Shown here one piece after another: positions 18,291 to 27,044 of a DNA stretch of 64,000 nt. This DNA is from Fusobacterium gastrosuis (GTDB lineage: Bacteria; Fusobacteriota; Fusobacteriia; Fusobacteriales; Fusobacteriaceae): contig NZ_LT607734.1 in the NCBI RefSeq assembly GCF_900095285.1, positions 1,364,001 through 1,428,000 on the forward strand, given 5' to 3'. Numbering within the stretch: the first letter of the stretch is position 1; every line of letters begins with the position of its first letter. The position numbers and the translations under genes were made by a program. The notes beneath the pieces were generated by a model that made no database searches, had not been told where the DNA came from, and worked only from the letters and a program-made list of their open reading frames with translations.

Positions 18291-19269
18291 ATTTTCTCAT
18301 ATTTATGTTGAAAAAGCAGCTTTTAAGAATAAAAATACTTTAAATATTTTGTCTAAATTCCCAAGGGCGAGAATAATTGAAATAGATAATTATAAGGAAA
18401 TTTTTTCCAGCAATAGTCAAAATTTTAATTTACAAAAATTAAGTCCTAAACTTATATTGGCGGTTAAAAAAGAAAATAATATATATAAAGGGGCAAAAGT
18501 ATGTGAAAGTTTTGGGAATGAAAATTTTTATTACACTTCGTCTATTATAAATTGTATATTTGATTGTGAATATTGTTATTTACAAGGAGTGTATCCATCA
18601 GCAAACATTGTTGTGTTTGTCAATATTGAAGATGTCTTTCAGGAAGTTGAAAGTCTTTTGAAAAAACTAGATACTTTATATTTATGTATATCCTATGATA
18701 CAGATTTATTAGCCTTAGATGATATTTGTGATTTTGTAAATAAATGGTATACTTTAGTAGAGAATAACCCAAACCTAAAGATAGAGTTAAGAACAAAATC
18801 TGTCAATATAAGAAAGCTTTTAGAGAAAAAAGCAAATGAAAATTTTATAGTAGCATTTACTTTATCACCTGAGAGAATAACAAAAGATTATGAGAAGAAT
18901 ACTTCAAGTTTTGAAAAACGATTAGAAGCTATAAAAAAACTTCAAGAAAATAATTGGAAAGTAAGACTTTGCATAGATCCAATTATTTATGAAAAAGATT
19001 TTGAAAAAATTTATTCTGAAATGATTGCTAAAGTTTTTCAAAACTTAGATAAAAATAAAATAATAGATATAAGTATAGGATTTTTTAGAATTTCAAAAGA
19101 ATATTTAAAAAAAATGAGAAAACAAAATCCAGATTCAAAAGTTCTATATTATCCTTATGAATGTGTGGAGGGAGTGTACTCTTATTCAAAAGAAAAAAGA
19201 GAGAGAGCTTTAAAATTTGTAAAGGAACTATTGTTGTGTCATATTGAAGAAAATAAAATATTTGTGTAG
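18256..19269 (+). CDS. Spore photoproduct lyase-like radical SAM protein
   Basis: Radical SAM enzyme with the cluster motif CIFDCEYC (C-x3-C-x2-C), followed by YLQGVYPSANIVVFVN, which is characteristic of the SplB (spore photoproduct lyase) family. Sporulation is not known in this kind of organism, so the biological substrate is uncertain; a DNA lesion is the family-based guess. The start is a TTG at 18256, preceded by AAGGGAAG and overlapping the upstream gene. The C-terminal region includes EKRERALKFVKELLLCH. Partnering with a nucleoside-phosphorylase-like protein is notable. Confidence 0.82.
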   Translation: MKILKKELLNSKFSHIYVEKAAFKNKNTLNILSKFPRARIIEIDNYKEIFSSNSQNFNLQKLSPKLILAVKKENNIYKGAKVCESFGNENFYYTSSIINCIFDCEYCYLQGVYPSANIVVFVNIEDVFQEVESLLKKLDTLYLCISYDTDLLALDDICDFVNKWYTLVENNPNLKIELRTKSVNIRKLLEKKANENFIVAFTLSPERITKDYEKNTSSFEKRLEAIKKLQENNWKVRLCIDPIIYEKDFEKIYSEMIAKVFQNLDKNKIIDISIGFFRISKEYLKKMRKQNPDSKVLYYPYECVEGVYSYSKEKRERALKFVKELLLCHIEENKIFV

Positions 19270-19277
19270 GTGTTAAA

Positions 19278-19979
19278 ATGAAGATTGCTTTGGTAACTGG
19301 AGCTACATCAGGAATAGGTTATGAAATAGCTCAAAGGCTTTTAGAAAAAAAATATAAAGTCTATGCTTTAGGACAAGATTTTTCTAAAGTTTCAGAAGAA
19401 ATTATGAGAAATGAGAATTTTATAGAATTAAAGTGTGATTTATCAAAACTCAATGAATTAGAAAAAGTATTACATTCTATAAAAAAAGTTTCTTTTAGTT
19501 TAATAGTTAATTCAGCGGGACTTGGATATTTTGGATTGCATGAAGAATTAGATATTTCTAAGATAAAAAATATGCTAGCTGTAAATTTACAAGCACCACT
19601 TATAATAACACAGTTCTTTTTAAGAGTCTTAAAGGCTAATAGAGGAACAATTATAAATATATCTTCAATAACTGCCCAAAAAGAAAGTCCCCTAGGGGCA
19701 GCTTATTCTGCTACAAAAGCAGGACTAAGTCATTTTGGTAAAAGCTTATTTGAAGAAGTAAGAAAATATGGAGTAAAAGTTGTAAATATTCATCCTGATA
19801 TGACTAAAACAAATTTTTATAGGTTTACATTTTTTGAATGTGCTGAAGACGAAAATTCGTATATTGATGTTTGGAATATAGGAGAAATATTAAATTTTAT
19901 ACTCGAACAAAATCAAAGTATAGTTATGACAGATATAACTATAAGACCACAAAAACATATGATAAAGAAGAAAGGATAG
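19278..19979 (+). CDS. Short-chain dehydrogenase/reductase
   Basis: Classical SDR with Rossmann motif TGATSGIGYEIAQRL (residues 7-21), NSAGLGYFG (NNAG-type motif), the catalytic Ser in INISSITAQ and YSATKAGL (Y-x3-K). The proton-relay motifs are intact, so it should be an active NAD(P)-dependent oxidoreductase. Substrate unknown. Length (233) is a little short, with a trimmed C-terminus. It starts eight bases after the radical SAM gene and ends six before the MBL gene. Confidence 0.9.
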   Translation: MKIALVTGATSGIGYEIAQRLLEKKYKVYALGQDFSKVSEEIMRNENFIELKCDLSKLNELEKVLHSIKKVSFSLIVNSAGLGYFGLHEELDISKIKNMLAVNLQAPLIITQFFLRVLKANRGTIINISSITAQKESPLGAAYSATKAGLSHFGKSLFEEVRKYGVKVVNIHPDMTKTNFYRFTFFECAEDENSYIDVWNIGEILNFILEQNQSIVMTDITIRPQKHMIKKKG

Positions 19980-19985
19980 TCTATA

Positions 19986-20765
19986 ATGAAAATTTCTGTG
20001 CTAGGGAGTGGAAGTGCTGGAAATTCTACATATATTGAGGTTGACGGTTTAAAAATATTAGTAGATGCAGGTTTTAGTTGCAAAAAAATTGAAGAGAAAC
20101 TAGAACAAATAGGAGAAAAATTATCAAATATATCAGCAATGCTTATAACACATGAACATACTGACCATATAAATGGAGCAGGGATTGTAGCAAGAAAATA
20201 TGATATTCCATTGTATATAAGTCGTGAAAGCTATGAAGCAGGAGCAACAAAACTTGGTGAACTGGATAGAACTTTACTAAAATTTATAGATACTAAAGAA
20301 TTTATTTTAGGTGATACTATAAAGATTTCTCCATTTGATGTTATGCATGATGCTGAAAGAACTTTAGGATTTAGAATAGAAAGTCAATTGGGGAAGAAAA
20401 TTGCCATATCAACAGATATAGGGTATATAGATAATATAGTAAGAGAATATTTTAAAGATGTGGATGCTATGATAATTGAGAGTAATTATGATTATAATAT
20501 GTTAATGAATTGCTCATATCCGTGGAACTTAAAAGCAAGAGTAAAAAGTAGAAATGGACATCTTTCCAACAATGACTGTGCAAGATTTATAAAAGAAATG
20601 CATAATGATAAGATGAAAAAAATTTTTTTGGCTCATATAAGTAAAGATAGTAATGACCCAATGCTTATAAAGCAAACTATGGATGATGAATTTGATAGGA
20701 TGCTTCGTAGGCCAGAATACGAAATAACAAATCAGGATATAGTAAGTAAGTTGATAGAAATTTAA
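19986..20765 (+). CDS. Metallo-beta-lactamase-fold hydrolase (YycJ/WalJ-like)
   Basis: Cytoplasmic MBL-fold protein beginning MKISVLGSGSAGNSTYIEVDG, with the zinc motif THEHTDHINGAG (H-x-H-x-D-H, about residues 56-67), ISTDIGYIDN and FLAHISKDSND. The length and order of motifs match the YycJ/WalJ group, which has 5'-3' exonuclease activity and a proposed role in mismatch repair in Firmicutes. Assignment to that group rests on overall motif layout. Its neighbours include further DNA-repair-like genes. Confidence 0.88.
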   Translation: MKISVLGSGSAGNSTYIEVDGLKILVDAGFSCKKIEEKLEQIGEKLSNISAMLITHEHTDHINGAGIVARKYDIPLYISRESYEAGATKLGELDRTLLKFIDTKEFILGDTIKISPFDVMHDAERTLGFRIESQLGKKIAISTDIGYIDNIVREYFKDVDAMIIESNYDYNMLMNCSYPWNLKARVKSRNGHLSNNDCARFIKEMHNDKMKKIFLAHISKDSNDPMLIKQTMDDEFDRMLRRPEYEITNQDIVSKLIEI

Positions 20766-20788
20766 AAAAGGTTTTTAGGTGATATATT

Positions 20789-21376
20789 ATGGATGAAATA
20801 ATGGAACTATGGGAAGAATTAAAATTTGAAGTTGGAACTATAGGAAATGATTTATTGCCAAAAGATAAAAAAGATGTTTTAGTTGGTATGGGAGATAGAA
20901 AAGCTCCTATACTTTTTATTGGTAATGACCCTAATTTATACTTAGCTGAAGATTATAAAGTGGAAGCAAATTCCAGTGGAGAATTTTTGTTGAAATTACT
21001 AGATATAGTGGAAATTTTACCAAGTATGTATTATATAACCACATTATCAAAAAGAGAAGTAAAATTTAAGTATTTTTTAGAAGAAGAAAAATTGAAATTA
21101 CTTGATTTACTCTATATGCAAATAGCATTGATTGAACCTCAATTTATTGTTTTTTTGGGAAAAGATGTGGCACAAAGTATCTTAGGAAAAACAATAGACT
21201 TTGATAAAGAGAGAGGAAATTTTTTTGATTGGAAAGGGAATATAAAAGTATTAATAACATATGATATAGAAAGTGTAATTAAAGCGAGAACAGATGAAGG
21301 TAAAAAGTCAATTGTTGCAACTAATTTTTGGACAGATATAAAGGCTATAAAAACAAGGATAGATGCAAATGAATAA
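20789..21376 (+). CDS. Uracil-DNA glycosylase-fold protein, degenerate
   Basis: 195 residues resembling family 4/5 UDG-like proteins in layout: APILFIGNDPNLYLAEDYK in place of the GEAPG(x)nED motif, YYITTLSKREVK in place of the NxxKCRPP strand, and PQFIVFLGKDVAQSILGK, the conserved 'lGxxAa..ll' helix. The C-terminal HPS-type motif is not recognisable, and the protein has no cysteines, so the 4Fe-4S cluster of family 4 enzymes is absent. It may bind DNA or nucleotides without glycosylase activity. The true Ung is at 28.4 kb. It overlaps the folate gene by 14 bases. Confidence 0.6.
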   Translation: MDEIMELWEELKFEVGTIGNDLLPKDKKDVLVGMGDRKAPILFIGNDPNLYLAEDYKVEANSSGEFLLKLLDIVEILPSMYYITTLSKREVKFKYFLEEEKLKLLDLLYMQIALIEPQFIVFLGKDVAQSILGKTIDFDKERGNFFDWKGNIKVLITYDIESVIKARTDEGKKSIVATNFWTDIKAIKTRIDANE

Positions 21377-21920
21377 AAAAGAAATTAGAAAAATTATAAG
21401 AGAAAAAAGAGAAAATTTGAGTTTAGATTTTATTGAAAGATCCAGTGAAGAAATTTACAAAAAATTGAAAAATGAAACCATATTTTTTAATGCAAAAAAT
21501 ATACTCTCTTACATGGATTTTAAAAATGAAGTGAAAACTCATGAAATTAATAGTTTTATTAAAGAGAATGGAAAAAATTTAATACTACCTAGAGTTATAG
21601 ATAAAGAAGTTATGATAGCAATAAAAAGTGGTGAAAATTTTTCTCAAAGTCCCTTTGGTAATATAGAACCAGTTGGAGATGAGTACAAAGGAGAAATAGA
21701 TTTAATTATTGTCCCAGGAGTTGCCTTTGATAAATATGGAAATAGAATAGGTTTTGGCAGAGGATATTATGATAGATTTTTTAAAAAATATCCCAATGCC
21801 AGAAGAATAGCAATAGCTTTTGAAATACAGATGTTTGAAGAAGAAATAGAAACTGATATTTTTGACGAAAAAATAGATATGTTAATAACAGAAGAAAATA
21901 TATATAAGTTTAAGGAGTAG
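21363..21920 (+). CDS. 5-formyltetrahydrofolate cyclo-ligase
   Basis: Converts 5-formyl-THF to 5,10-methenyl-THF using ATP. The signature VPGVAFDKYGNRIGFGRGYYDRFF (split here as PGVAFDKYG and RIGFGRGYYDRF) is complete, and the N-terminus has KKEIRKIIREKRENLS. Normal length (185). Two starts are possible, ATG 21363 and ATG 21369, both served by AAGG at 21355-21358; the second gives MNKKEIRK. Overlaps the end of the UDG-like gene. Confidence 0.95.
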   Translation: MQMNKKEIRKIIREKRENLSLDFIERSSEEIYKKLKNETIFFNAKNILSYMDFKNEVKTHEINSFIKENGKNLILPRVIDKEVMIAIKSGENFSQSPFGNIEPVGDEYKGEIDLIIVPGVAFDKYGNRIGFGRGYYDRFFKKYPNARRIAIAFEIQMFEEEIETDIFDEKIDMLITEENIYKFKE

Positions 21921-21924
21921 AATT

Positions 21925-22893
21925 ATGCTAAGTGACAAAGAAATAATTGAAATAGCACAAAATATTTATAAGACAGAAATTGATGCACTTATAAATAGAA
22001 GAGAAAAAATATCCGAAAATTTTATAAAGGCTGCAAAAAAAATACTAGAATGCAAAGGAAAAGTTGTTTTAACAGGGATTGGAAAAACTGGAATTATAGC
22101 AAGAAAAATTTCAGCTACTCTTGCGTCAACAGGGACAACAAGTGCGTATATGAATTCAACCGAAGGTTTACATGGAGATTTAGGTTTAATAAATAAAGAG
22201 GATATAGTTATTGCAATTTCAAATAGTGGAGAAAGTGGAGAAATTTCTGCAATTATTCCGGCAATTAAAAATATAGGAGCATATATAATAGCAATGACAG
22301 GGAATATAAATTCTTCACTTGCAAAAGTATCAGACTTAGTTTTAGATACTCATGTGGATGAGGAAGGTTGCCCACTCAATTTGGCTCCGATGGCTTCAAC
22401 AACATCAGCTCTAGTGATGGGGGATGCCCTTGCAGGTTGTCTTATGAAACTGAGAGATTTTTCACCTCAAAATTTTGCTATGTATCATCCCGGTGGAAGT
22501 TTAGGAAGAAAACTTTTAACTAGAGTAAAAAATTTAATGAAATCAGGAGAAAGTTTAGCAATTTGTACTAAAGAGAGTGGAATGGATGAAGTTGTTATTT
22601 TGATGAATGATAAAAAACTGGGGATAGTTTGTGTTATGGAAAGCCAAAGCTTAGTTGGAATTATAACTGAAGGAGATATTAGAAGAGCATTAAAACATAA
22701 AGAAAATTTCTTTAGTTTAAAAGCCAAGGATATTATGACAGTGAACTATACTAAAATAGACAAAGAGGCTATGGCAACTGACGCTCTTTCATTAATGGAA
22801 GATAGACCTAGTCAAATAAATGTTTTACCTGTATTTGATATGGAAAATTTTATAGGAATAATAAGAATACATGATTTAGTGAAGGTAAAATAA
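21925..22893 (+). CDS. kdsD: Arabinose-5-phosphate isomerase (KpsF/GutQ family)
   Basis: First enzyme of KDO synthesis: D-ribulose 5-phosphate to D-arabinose 5-phosphate. An N-terminal SIS domain shows GIGKTGIIARKISATLASTGT, the EGLHGDLG loop and AISNSGESGE. Two CBS domains follow (about residues 200-322), ending in IIRIHDLVK. PLNLAPMASTTSALVMGDAL and HPGGSLGRKLL are family hallmarks. Together with kdsA at 30.5 kb it indicates a lipopolysaccharide-bearing outer membrane. Catalytic histidines HGD and HPGG are intact. Confidence 0.95.
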   Translation: MLSDKEIIEIAQNIYKTEIDALINRREKISENFIKAAKKILECKGKVVLTGIGKTGIIARKISATLASTGTTSAYMNSTEGLHGDLGLINKEDIVIAISNSGESGEISAIIPAIKNIGAYIIAMTGNINSSLAKVSDLVLDTHVDEEGCPLNLAPMASTTSALVMGDALAGCLMKLRDFSPQNFAMYHPGGSLGRKLLTRVKNLMKSGESLAICTKESGMDEVVILMNDKKLGIVCVMESQSLVGIITEGDIRRALKHKENFFSLKAKDIMTVNYTKIDKEAMATDALSLMEDRPSQINVLPVFDMENFIGIIRIHDLVKVK

Positions 22894-22907
22894 AAAGAAA
22901 GGAAATA

Positions 22908-24491
22908 ATGAAAGTTAATATTAATAATGTAATAATATCAATAGATAAAAATCAAGATACAGAAATTTTAAAAGAATTAGAAAAAAATGGAATAACCAAA
23001 GATAATATCAAAAATTTAAAATATTTAAAGAGATCTATTGATAGCAGGAAGAGAAATGATATAAAATTCATATACAGTCTTGAAGTAGAATTAAATAAAG
23101 AAATAAATTTAGAAAAATATACAAAATTAAGTCTTTCTAAAGGAGAGCAAGACTATAAAAAAAGAAGACCTATTTATCCAAAAAGAGAAGTTGCGGTTGT
23201 AGGAACTGGTCCAGCTGGACTTTTTGCAGCTTTAAGGTTAGCAGAATATGGATATGTTCCAGTAGTTTTTGAAAGAGGAGAGGAAGTTGAAAAAAGAAAT
23301 AAAACTACTGCTGAATTTATAAAAACATATAAGCTTAATCCCAATTCAAATATACAATTTGGTGAAGGTGGAGCAGGAACATATTCAGATGGGAAATTAA
23401 ATACAGGAATTAGAAGTGAATATATAGATAAAGTTTTCAATGAATTTGTTGAATGTGGGGCACAAGCAGAAATTTTATGGAATTATAAACCGCATATAGG
23501 AACAGATGTATTAAGAAAAGTTATAAAAAATTTAAGAGAAAAAATAAAATCTATGGGTGGAAAATTTTATTTTAATTCTTTTATAGAAGATATTAAAGTT
23601 TCAAATGGACATTTAAAATCTCTTATAGTGAGAGAAAATGGAGAAAAAGTATATGAATATGATATAGATATGGCTGTATTTGCCATAGGACATTCGGCCA
23701 GAGATACCTATAAAATGTTGTATAAAAGAGGCGTAGCAATGGAGAATAAACCTTTTGCTATTGGGCTTAGAATAGAACATTTGAGAAAAGATATAGATAG
23801 AATGCAATATGGTAAAAGTGTGTCAAATCCTAATTTAGAAGCTGCAACATATAATATGGCTTATAACAACAGAGAAGAAACAAGAGGAATATTCTCGTTT
23901 TGTATGTGTCCTGGTGGCGAAATTGTAAATGCTTCGTCAGAAATTGGGGCTTCACTTGTAAATGGAATGAGTTATTCTACAAGAAATGGGAAATTTTCAA
24001 ATTCGGCAATAGTGGTTGGAATTTCAGAAAAAGATTATGGTAATCAGATTTTTTCTGGAATGAAGTTACAAGATGAATTAGAAAGAAAAAACTATGAAAT
24101 TGTAGGAACTTATGGTGCTACATATCAAAATGTAATGGATTTTATGAAAAATAATGTGACAAAACAAGAAATTGAAAGTAGCTATAAAATGCAACTTCAT
24201 TCATATGATATGAATAATTTTTTCCCTGAATATATAACCAGAAATTTAAGAGCTGCCTTTGAGCACTGGTCTAAAAATGATTTATTTATTTCAAAAAATG
24301 TAAATTTGATAGGACCAGAAACTAGAACTTCAGCTCCAGTAAAAATATTAAGAGATATAAAAGGAGAGTCAATTTCCATAGGAGGAATTTATCCTATAGG
24401 TGAAGGAGCAGGTTATGCTGGTGGAATTACAAGTGCAGCAGTTGATGGGATAAGAATAGTTGATACTGCCTTTGCTGAAATTATAGAGTAA
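22908..24491 (+). CDS. Uncharacterised NAD(P)/FAD-dependent dehydrogenase (COG2509-like)
   Basis: 527-residue flavoprotein with a ~90-residue N-terminal domain, then the FAD-binding VVGTGPAGLFAALRLAEYG with the acidic FER end of the second strand. Next come QFGEGGAGTYSDGKLNTGI and the second nucleotide segment AVFAIGHSARDTYKML. CMCPGGEIVNASSE and ENKPFAIGLRIEHL are features of the widespread COG2509 family of unknown substrate. The C-terminal GIYPIGEGAGYAGGITSAAVDG closes the FAD site. Last gene of the long forward operon. Function unknown beyond flavin redox. Confidence 0.87.
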   Translation: MKVNINNVIISIDKNQDTEILKELEKNGITKDNIKNLKYLKRSIDSRKRNDIKFIYSLEVELNKEINLEKYTKLSLSKGEQDYKKRRPIYPKREVAVVGTGPAGLFAALRLAEYGYVPVVFERGEEVEKRNKTTAEFIKTYKLNPNSNIQFGEGGAGTYSDGKLNTGIRSEYIDKVFNEFVECGAQAEILWNYKPHIGTDVLRKVIKNLREKIKSMGGKFYFNSFIEDIKVSNGHLKSLIVRENGEKVYEYDIDMAVFAIGHSARDTYKMLYKRGVAMENKPFAIGLRIEHLRKDIDRMQYGKSVSNPNLEAATYNMAYNNREETRGIFSFCMCPGGEIVNASSEIGASLVNGMSYSTRNGKFSNSAIVVGISEKDYGNQIFSGMKLQDELERKNYEIVGTYGATYQNVMDFMKNNVTKQEIESSYKMQLHSYDMNNFFPEYITRNLRAAFEHWSKNDLFISKNVNLIGPETRTSAPVKILRDIKGESISIGGIYPIGEGAGYAGGITSAAVDGIRIVDTAFAEIIE

Positions 24492-24544
24492 GAGTAAAAT
24501 TTATTTAAAATATGAAATGATTTTGAAATGGAGAAAAAGGGAGA

Positions 24545-25417
24545 ATGAATAAGGAAATTATAGGTGAAGTTATTACTGATAAAACAATGCTTGATAAAAT
24601 AATTACTGAAAACATATCGAAACTTGAAGAAATGTTACCCAATATGGCATTAAAATTAATATCTATATTGGTATTACTTTTAATTTGGCCTAAAATAATA
24701 AGAGCAATTTTATATATGATAGAAAAAACAGGGAAAATAAGAAAGTATGATCCATTATTAATTTCCTTTATAAAATCTTTAATGAAAACTTTGTTGTATA
24801 TAACTTTATTTTTCCTTATTATAGGAACTATTGGAGTTCAAGCAACCTCTTTGGTAACTGTATTAGGAACAGCTGGTGTTGCAGTAGGTCTAGCATTGCA
24901 AGGTAGTTTGACTAATTTAGCAGGCGGAGTAATAATATTATTTTTTAAGAATGTATCAAAAGGAGATTTCATTTCAATAAATTCTGGAACAATAGAGGGA
25001 ACTGTAAAAAATATACATATACTTTATACAACTATAACAACACCTGAAGGACTTGCTTTAATAGTTCCTAATAGTCAACTAGCAAATTCTGCTATTTTAA
25101 ATGTTTCAAGAAATCCTACAAGAAGATTAGATTTAATTTACTCAACTTCATACGATAACTCAGTTGATAAAACTTTAAAAATATTAGAGCAAATTGCTAA
25201 TGAAGATAAGAGAATTCTAAGAGATGAAGAACATCCTATAACAATATCTTTAATAAAGCATAGTGCGAGTTCACTTGATTATAGATTTAGAGTTTGGACA
25301 AAAAAAGAAGATTACTTTGATACAATGTATGATATAAATAAAAAAGTTAAAGAATTATTTGATACAAATCAAATAGAAATTCCTTATAATAAACTTGATA
25401 TTTATAAGAGAAATTAA
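24545..25417 (+). CDS. MscS-type small-conductance mechanosensitive channel
   Basis: Three transmembrane segments (roughly residues 35-60, 75-100 and 100-130), the last containing the glycine/alanine-rich pore helix GTAGVAVGLALQGSLTNLAGG typical of MscS. It then has the beta domain signature GDFISINSGTIEGTVKNIHILYTTITTPEG and VPNSQLANSAILN. 290 residues is close to E. coli MscS. Releases solutes on hypo-osmotic shock. The gene stands alone and is followed by a terminator; MscL occurs at 33.9 kb. Confidence 0.94.
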   Translation: MNKEIIGEVITDKTMLDKIITENISKLEEMLPNMALKLISILVLLLIWPKIIRAILYMIEKTGKIRKYDPLLISFIKSLMKTLLYITLFFLIIGTIGVQATSLVTVLGTAGVAVGLALQGSLTNLAGGVIILFFKNVSKGDFISINSGTIEGTVKNIHILYTTITTPEGLALIVPNSQLANSAILNVSRNPTRRLDLIYSTSYDNSVDKTLKILEQIANEDKRILRDEEHPITISLIKHSASSLDYRFRVWTKKEDYFDTMYDINKKVKELFDTNQIEIPYNKLDIYKRN

Positions 25418-25423
25418 TTAAAA

Positions 25424-25463
25424 TAAAAATAGAGTTATTAATAAGAAATAATTCTATTTTTTT
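25424..25463 (+). terminator. Intrinsic terminator after the MscS gene
   Basis: AAAATAGAGTTATT pairs with AATAATTCTATTTT (one G-T pair), ending in a run of T. Confidence 0.8.
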
Positions 25464-25492
25464 ATTTAAAGCTAGCTAAAAAATAGAAAGTT

Positions 25493-25501
25493 TGGTATAA
25501 T
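25493..25501 (+). promoter_or_regulatory. Extended -10 promoter of guaB
   Basis: TGGTATAAT (TGn plus consensus -10) about 53 bases upstream of the ATG; -35 not evident. Confidence 0.5.
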
Positions 25502-25554
25502 ATTTCAAATAAATTTATAAATAATTTTCATATAACATTTTTTTAGGAGGAGAA

Positions 25555-27015
25555 ATGAACGGAAAAATTATAAAGGAAGCTATTACATTTGATGATGTCT
25601 TATTGATTCCTGCAAAATCTGATGTACTACCACATCAAGTTAGTTTGAAAACAAGATTGACAAAAAAAATTACATTGAATTTACCTATATTAAGTGCTGC
25701 TATGGATACAGTTACAGAATCTGATTTAGCCATTGCACTTGCAAGACAAGGTGGTATAGGATTCATTCATAAAAATATGTCTATTGAGGAGCAAGCAGCG
25801 GAAGTTGATAGAGTAAAAAGATCTGAAAATGGAATGATAACTGATCCAATAACTCTTAATAAAGAAAGTACAGTATCTCAAGCTGAAGAAATAATGAGTA
25901 AATATAAAATATCTGGTTTACCTGTTATAGAAGAAAATGGGAAACTTATAGGTATTGTAACAAATAGAGATTTAAAATATCGAAAAGATGGAAATCAACC
26001 TGTTGGAGAAATTATGACAAGTAAAGGATTAATAACTGCCCCTGTGGGAACAACGCTAGATGAGGCAAAAGAAATTTTACTTGCTAACAGAATAGAAAAG
26101 TTACCTATAACAGATGATGAAGGATATTTAAAAGGTTTAATTACTATAAAGGACATAGATAAAATAGTTCAATATCCAAATGCTTGTAAAGATGAAGCAG
26201 GAAAATTAAGATGTGGAGCAGCTGTTGGAGTGGCTCCAGATTTAATGAAAAGAGTGGATGCTTTAGTAAAAGCTGGGGTAGATATAGTAACTCTGGATTC
26301 TGCACACGGACATTCAAGCGGAATAATAAAAGCTATAAAAGAAATTAAAAAAGCATATCCAGATTTAGAAGTAATAGGTGGAAATATAGTTACAGCCGAA
26401 GCAGCAAAAGATTTGATAGAAGCAGGAGTATCTGCAGTTAAAGTAGGAATAGGACCCGGATCAATTTGTACAACAAGAGTAGTTGCAGGAGTTGGAGTTC
26501 CACAATTGACTGCAGTAAATGATGTATATGAATATTGTAAGGATAAAGGCATAGGAGTTATAGCAGATGGAGGAATAAAGTTTTCTGGTGATATTGTTAA
26601 AGCCTTAGCAGCAGGAGGAGATTGTGTAATGCTTGGTGGACTTCTTGCTGGAACTAAAGAAGCTCCTGGTGAAGAAATCATATTAGAAGGTAGAAAATTT
26701 AAAGTTTATGTTGGAATGGGATCAATAGCTGCAATGAAAAGAGGGTCTAAAGATAGATATTTCCAAACAGAAAATGACGCTTCTAAATTAGTACCAGAAG
26801 GAATAGAAGGGCGTATAGCTTATAAGGGTTCAGTAAAAGATGTTGTATTCCAACTAGCAGGTGGAATAAGAGCAGGAATGGGATACTGTGGAACACCTAC
26901 AATAGAAGATTTACAAAAAAATGGAAAATTTATGAAAATAACAGGGGCAGGGTTGAAAGAAAGTCATCCACATGATATAACTATAACAAAAGAAGCACCT
27001 AATTATTCAAAATAA
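25555..27015 (+). CDS. guaB: Inosine-5'-monophosphate dehydrogenase
   Basis: NAD-dependent oxidation of IMP to XMP, first step to GMP. Features in order: EAITFDDVLLIPAKSDVLP, LPILSAAMDTVTES, two CBS domains (about residues 95-205) inserted in the TIM barrel, the GGNIVTAEAA strand, and the catalytic-cysteine loop VGIGPGSICTTRVVAGVG. IADGGIKFSGDIVKALAAG and the flap MGSIAAMKRGS...RYF follow. Full length at 486 residues. AGGAGG precedes the ATG. Confidence 0.98.
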   Translation: MNGKIIKEAITFDDVLLIPAKSDVLPHQVSLKTRLTKKITLNLPILSAAMDTVTESDLAIALARQGGIGFIHKNMSIEEQAAEVDRVKRSENGMITDPITLNKESTVSQAEEIMSKYKISGLPVIEENGKLIGIVTNRDLKYRKDGNQPVGEIMTSKGLITAPVGTTLDEAKEILLANRIEKLPITDDEGYLKGLITIKDIDKIVQYPNACKDEAGKLRCGAAVGVAPDLMKRVDALVKAGVDIVTLDSAHGHSSGIIKAIKEIKKAYPDLEVIGGNIVTAEAAKDLIEAGVSAVKVGIGPGSICTTRVVAGVGVPQLTAVNDVYEYCKDKGIGVIADGGIKFSGDIVKALAAGGDCVMLGGLLAGTKEAPGEEIILEGRKFKVYVGMGSIAAMKRGSKDRYFQTENDASKLVPEGIEGRIAYKGSVKDVVFQLAGGIRAGMGYCGTPTIEDLQKNGKFMKITGAGLKESHPHDITITKEAPNYSK

Positions 27016-27044
27016 AATACAGAAAGTTAAAGAGGTAAAAATAC

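Noticed and set aside
26169..26681. 170-codon minus-strand ORF inside guaB
   Set aside because: It is the antisense shadow of a fully conserved gene and has no ribosome site.
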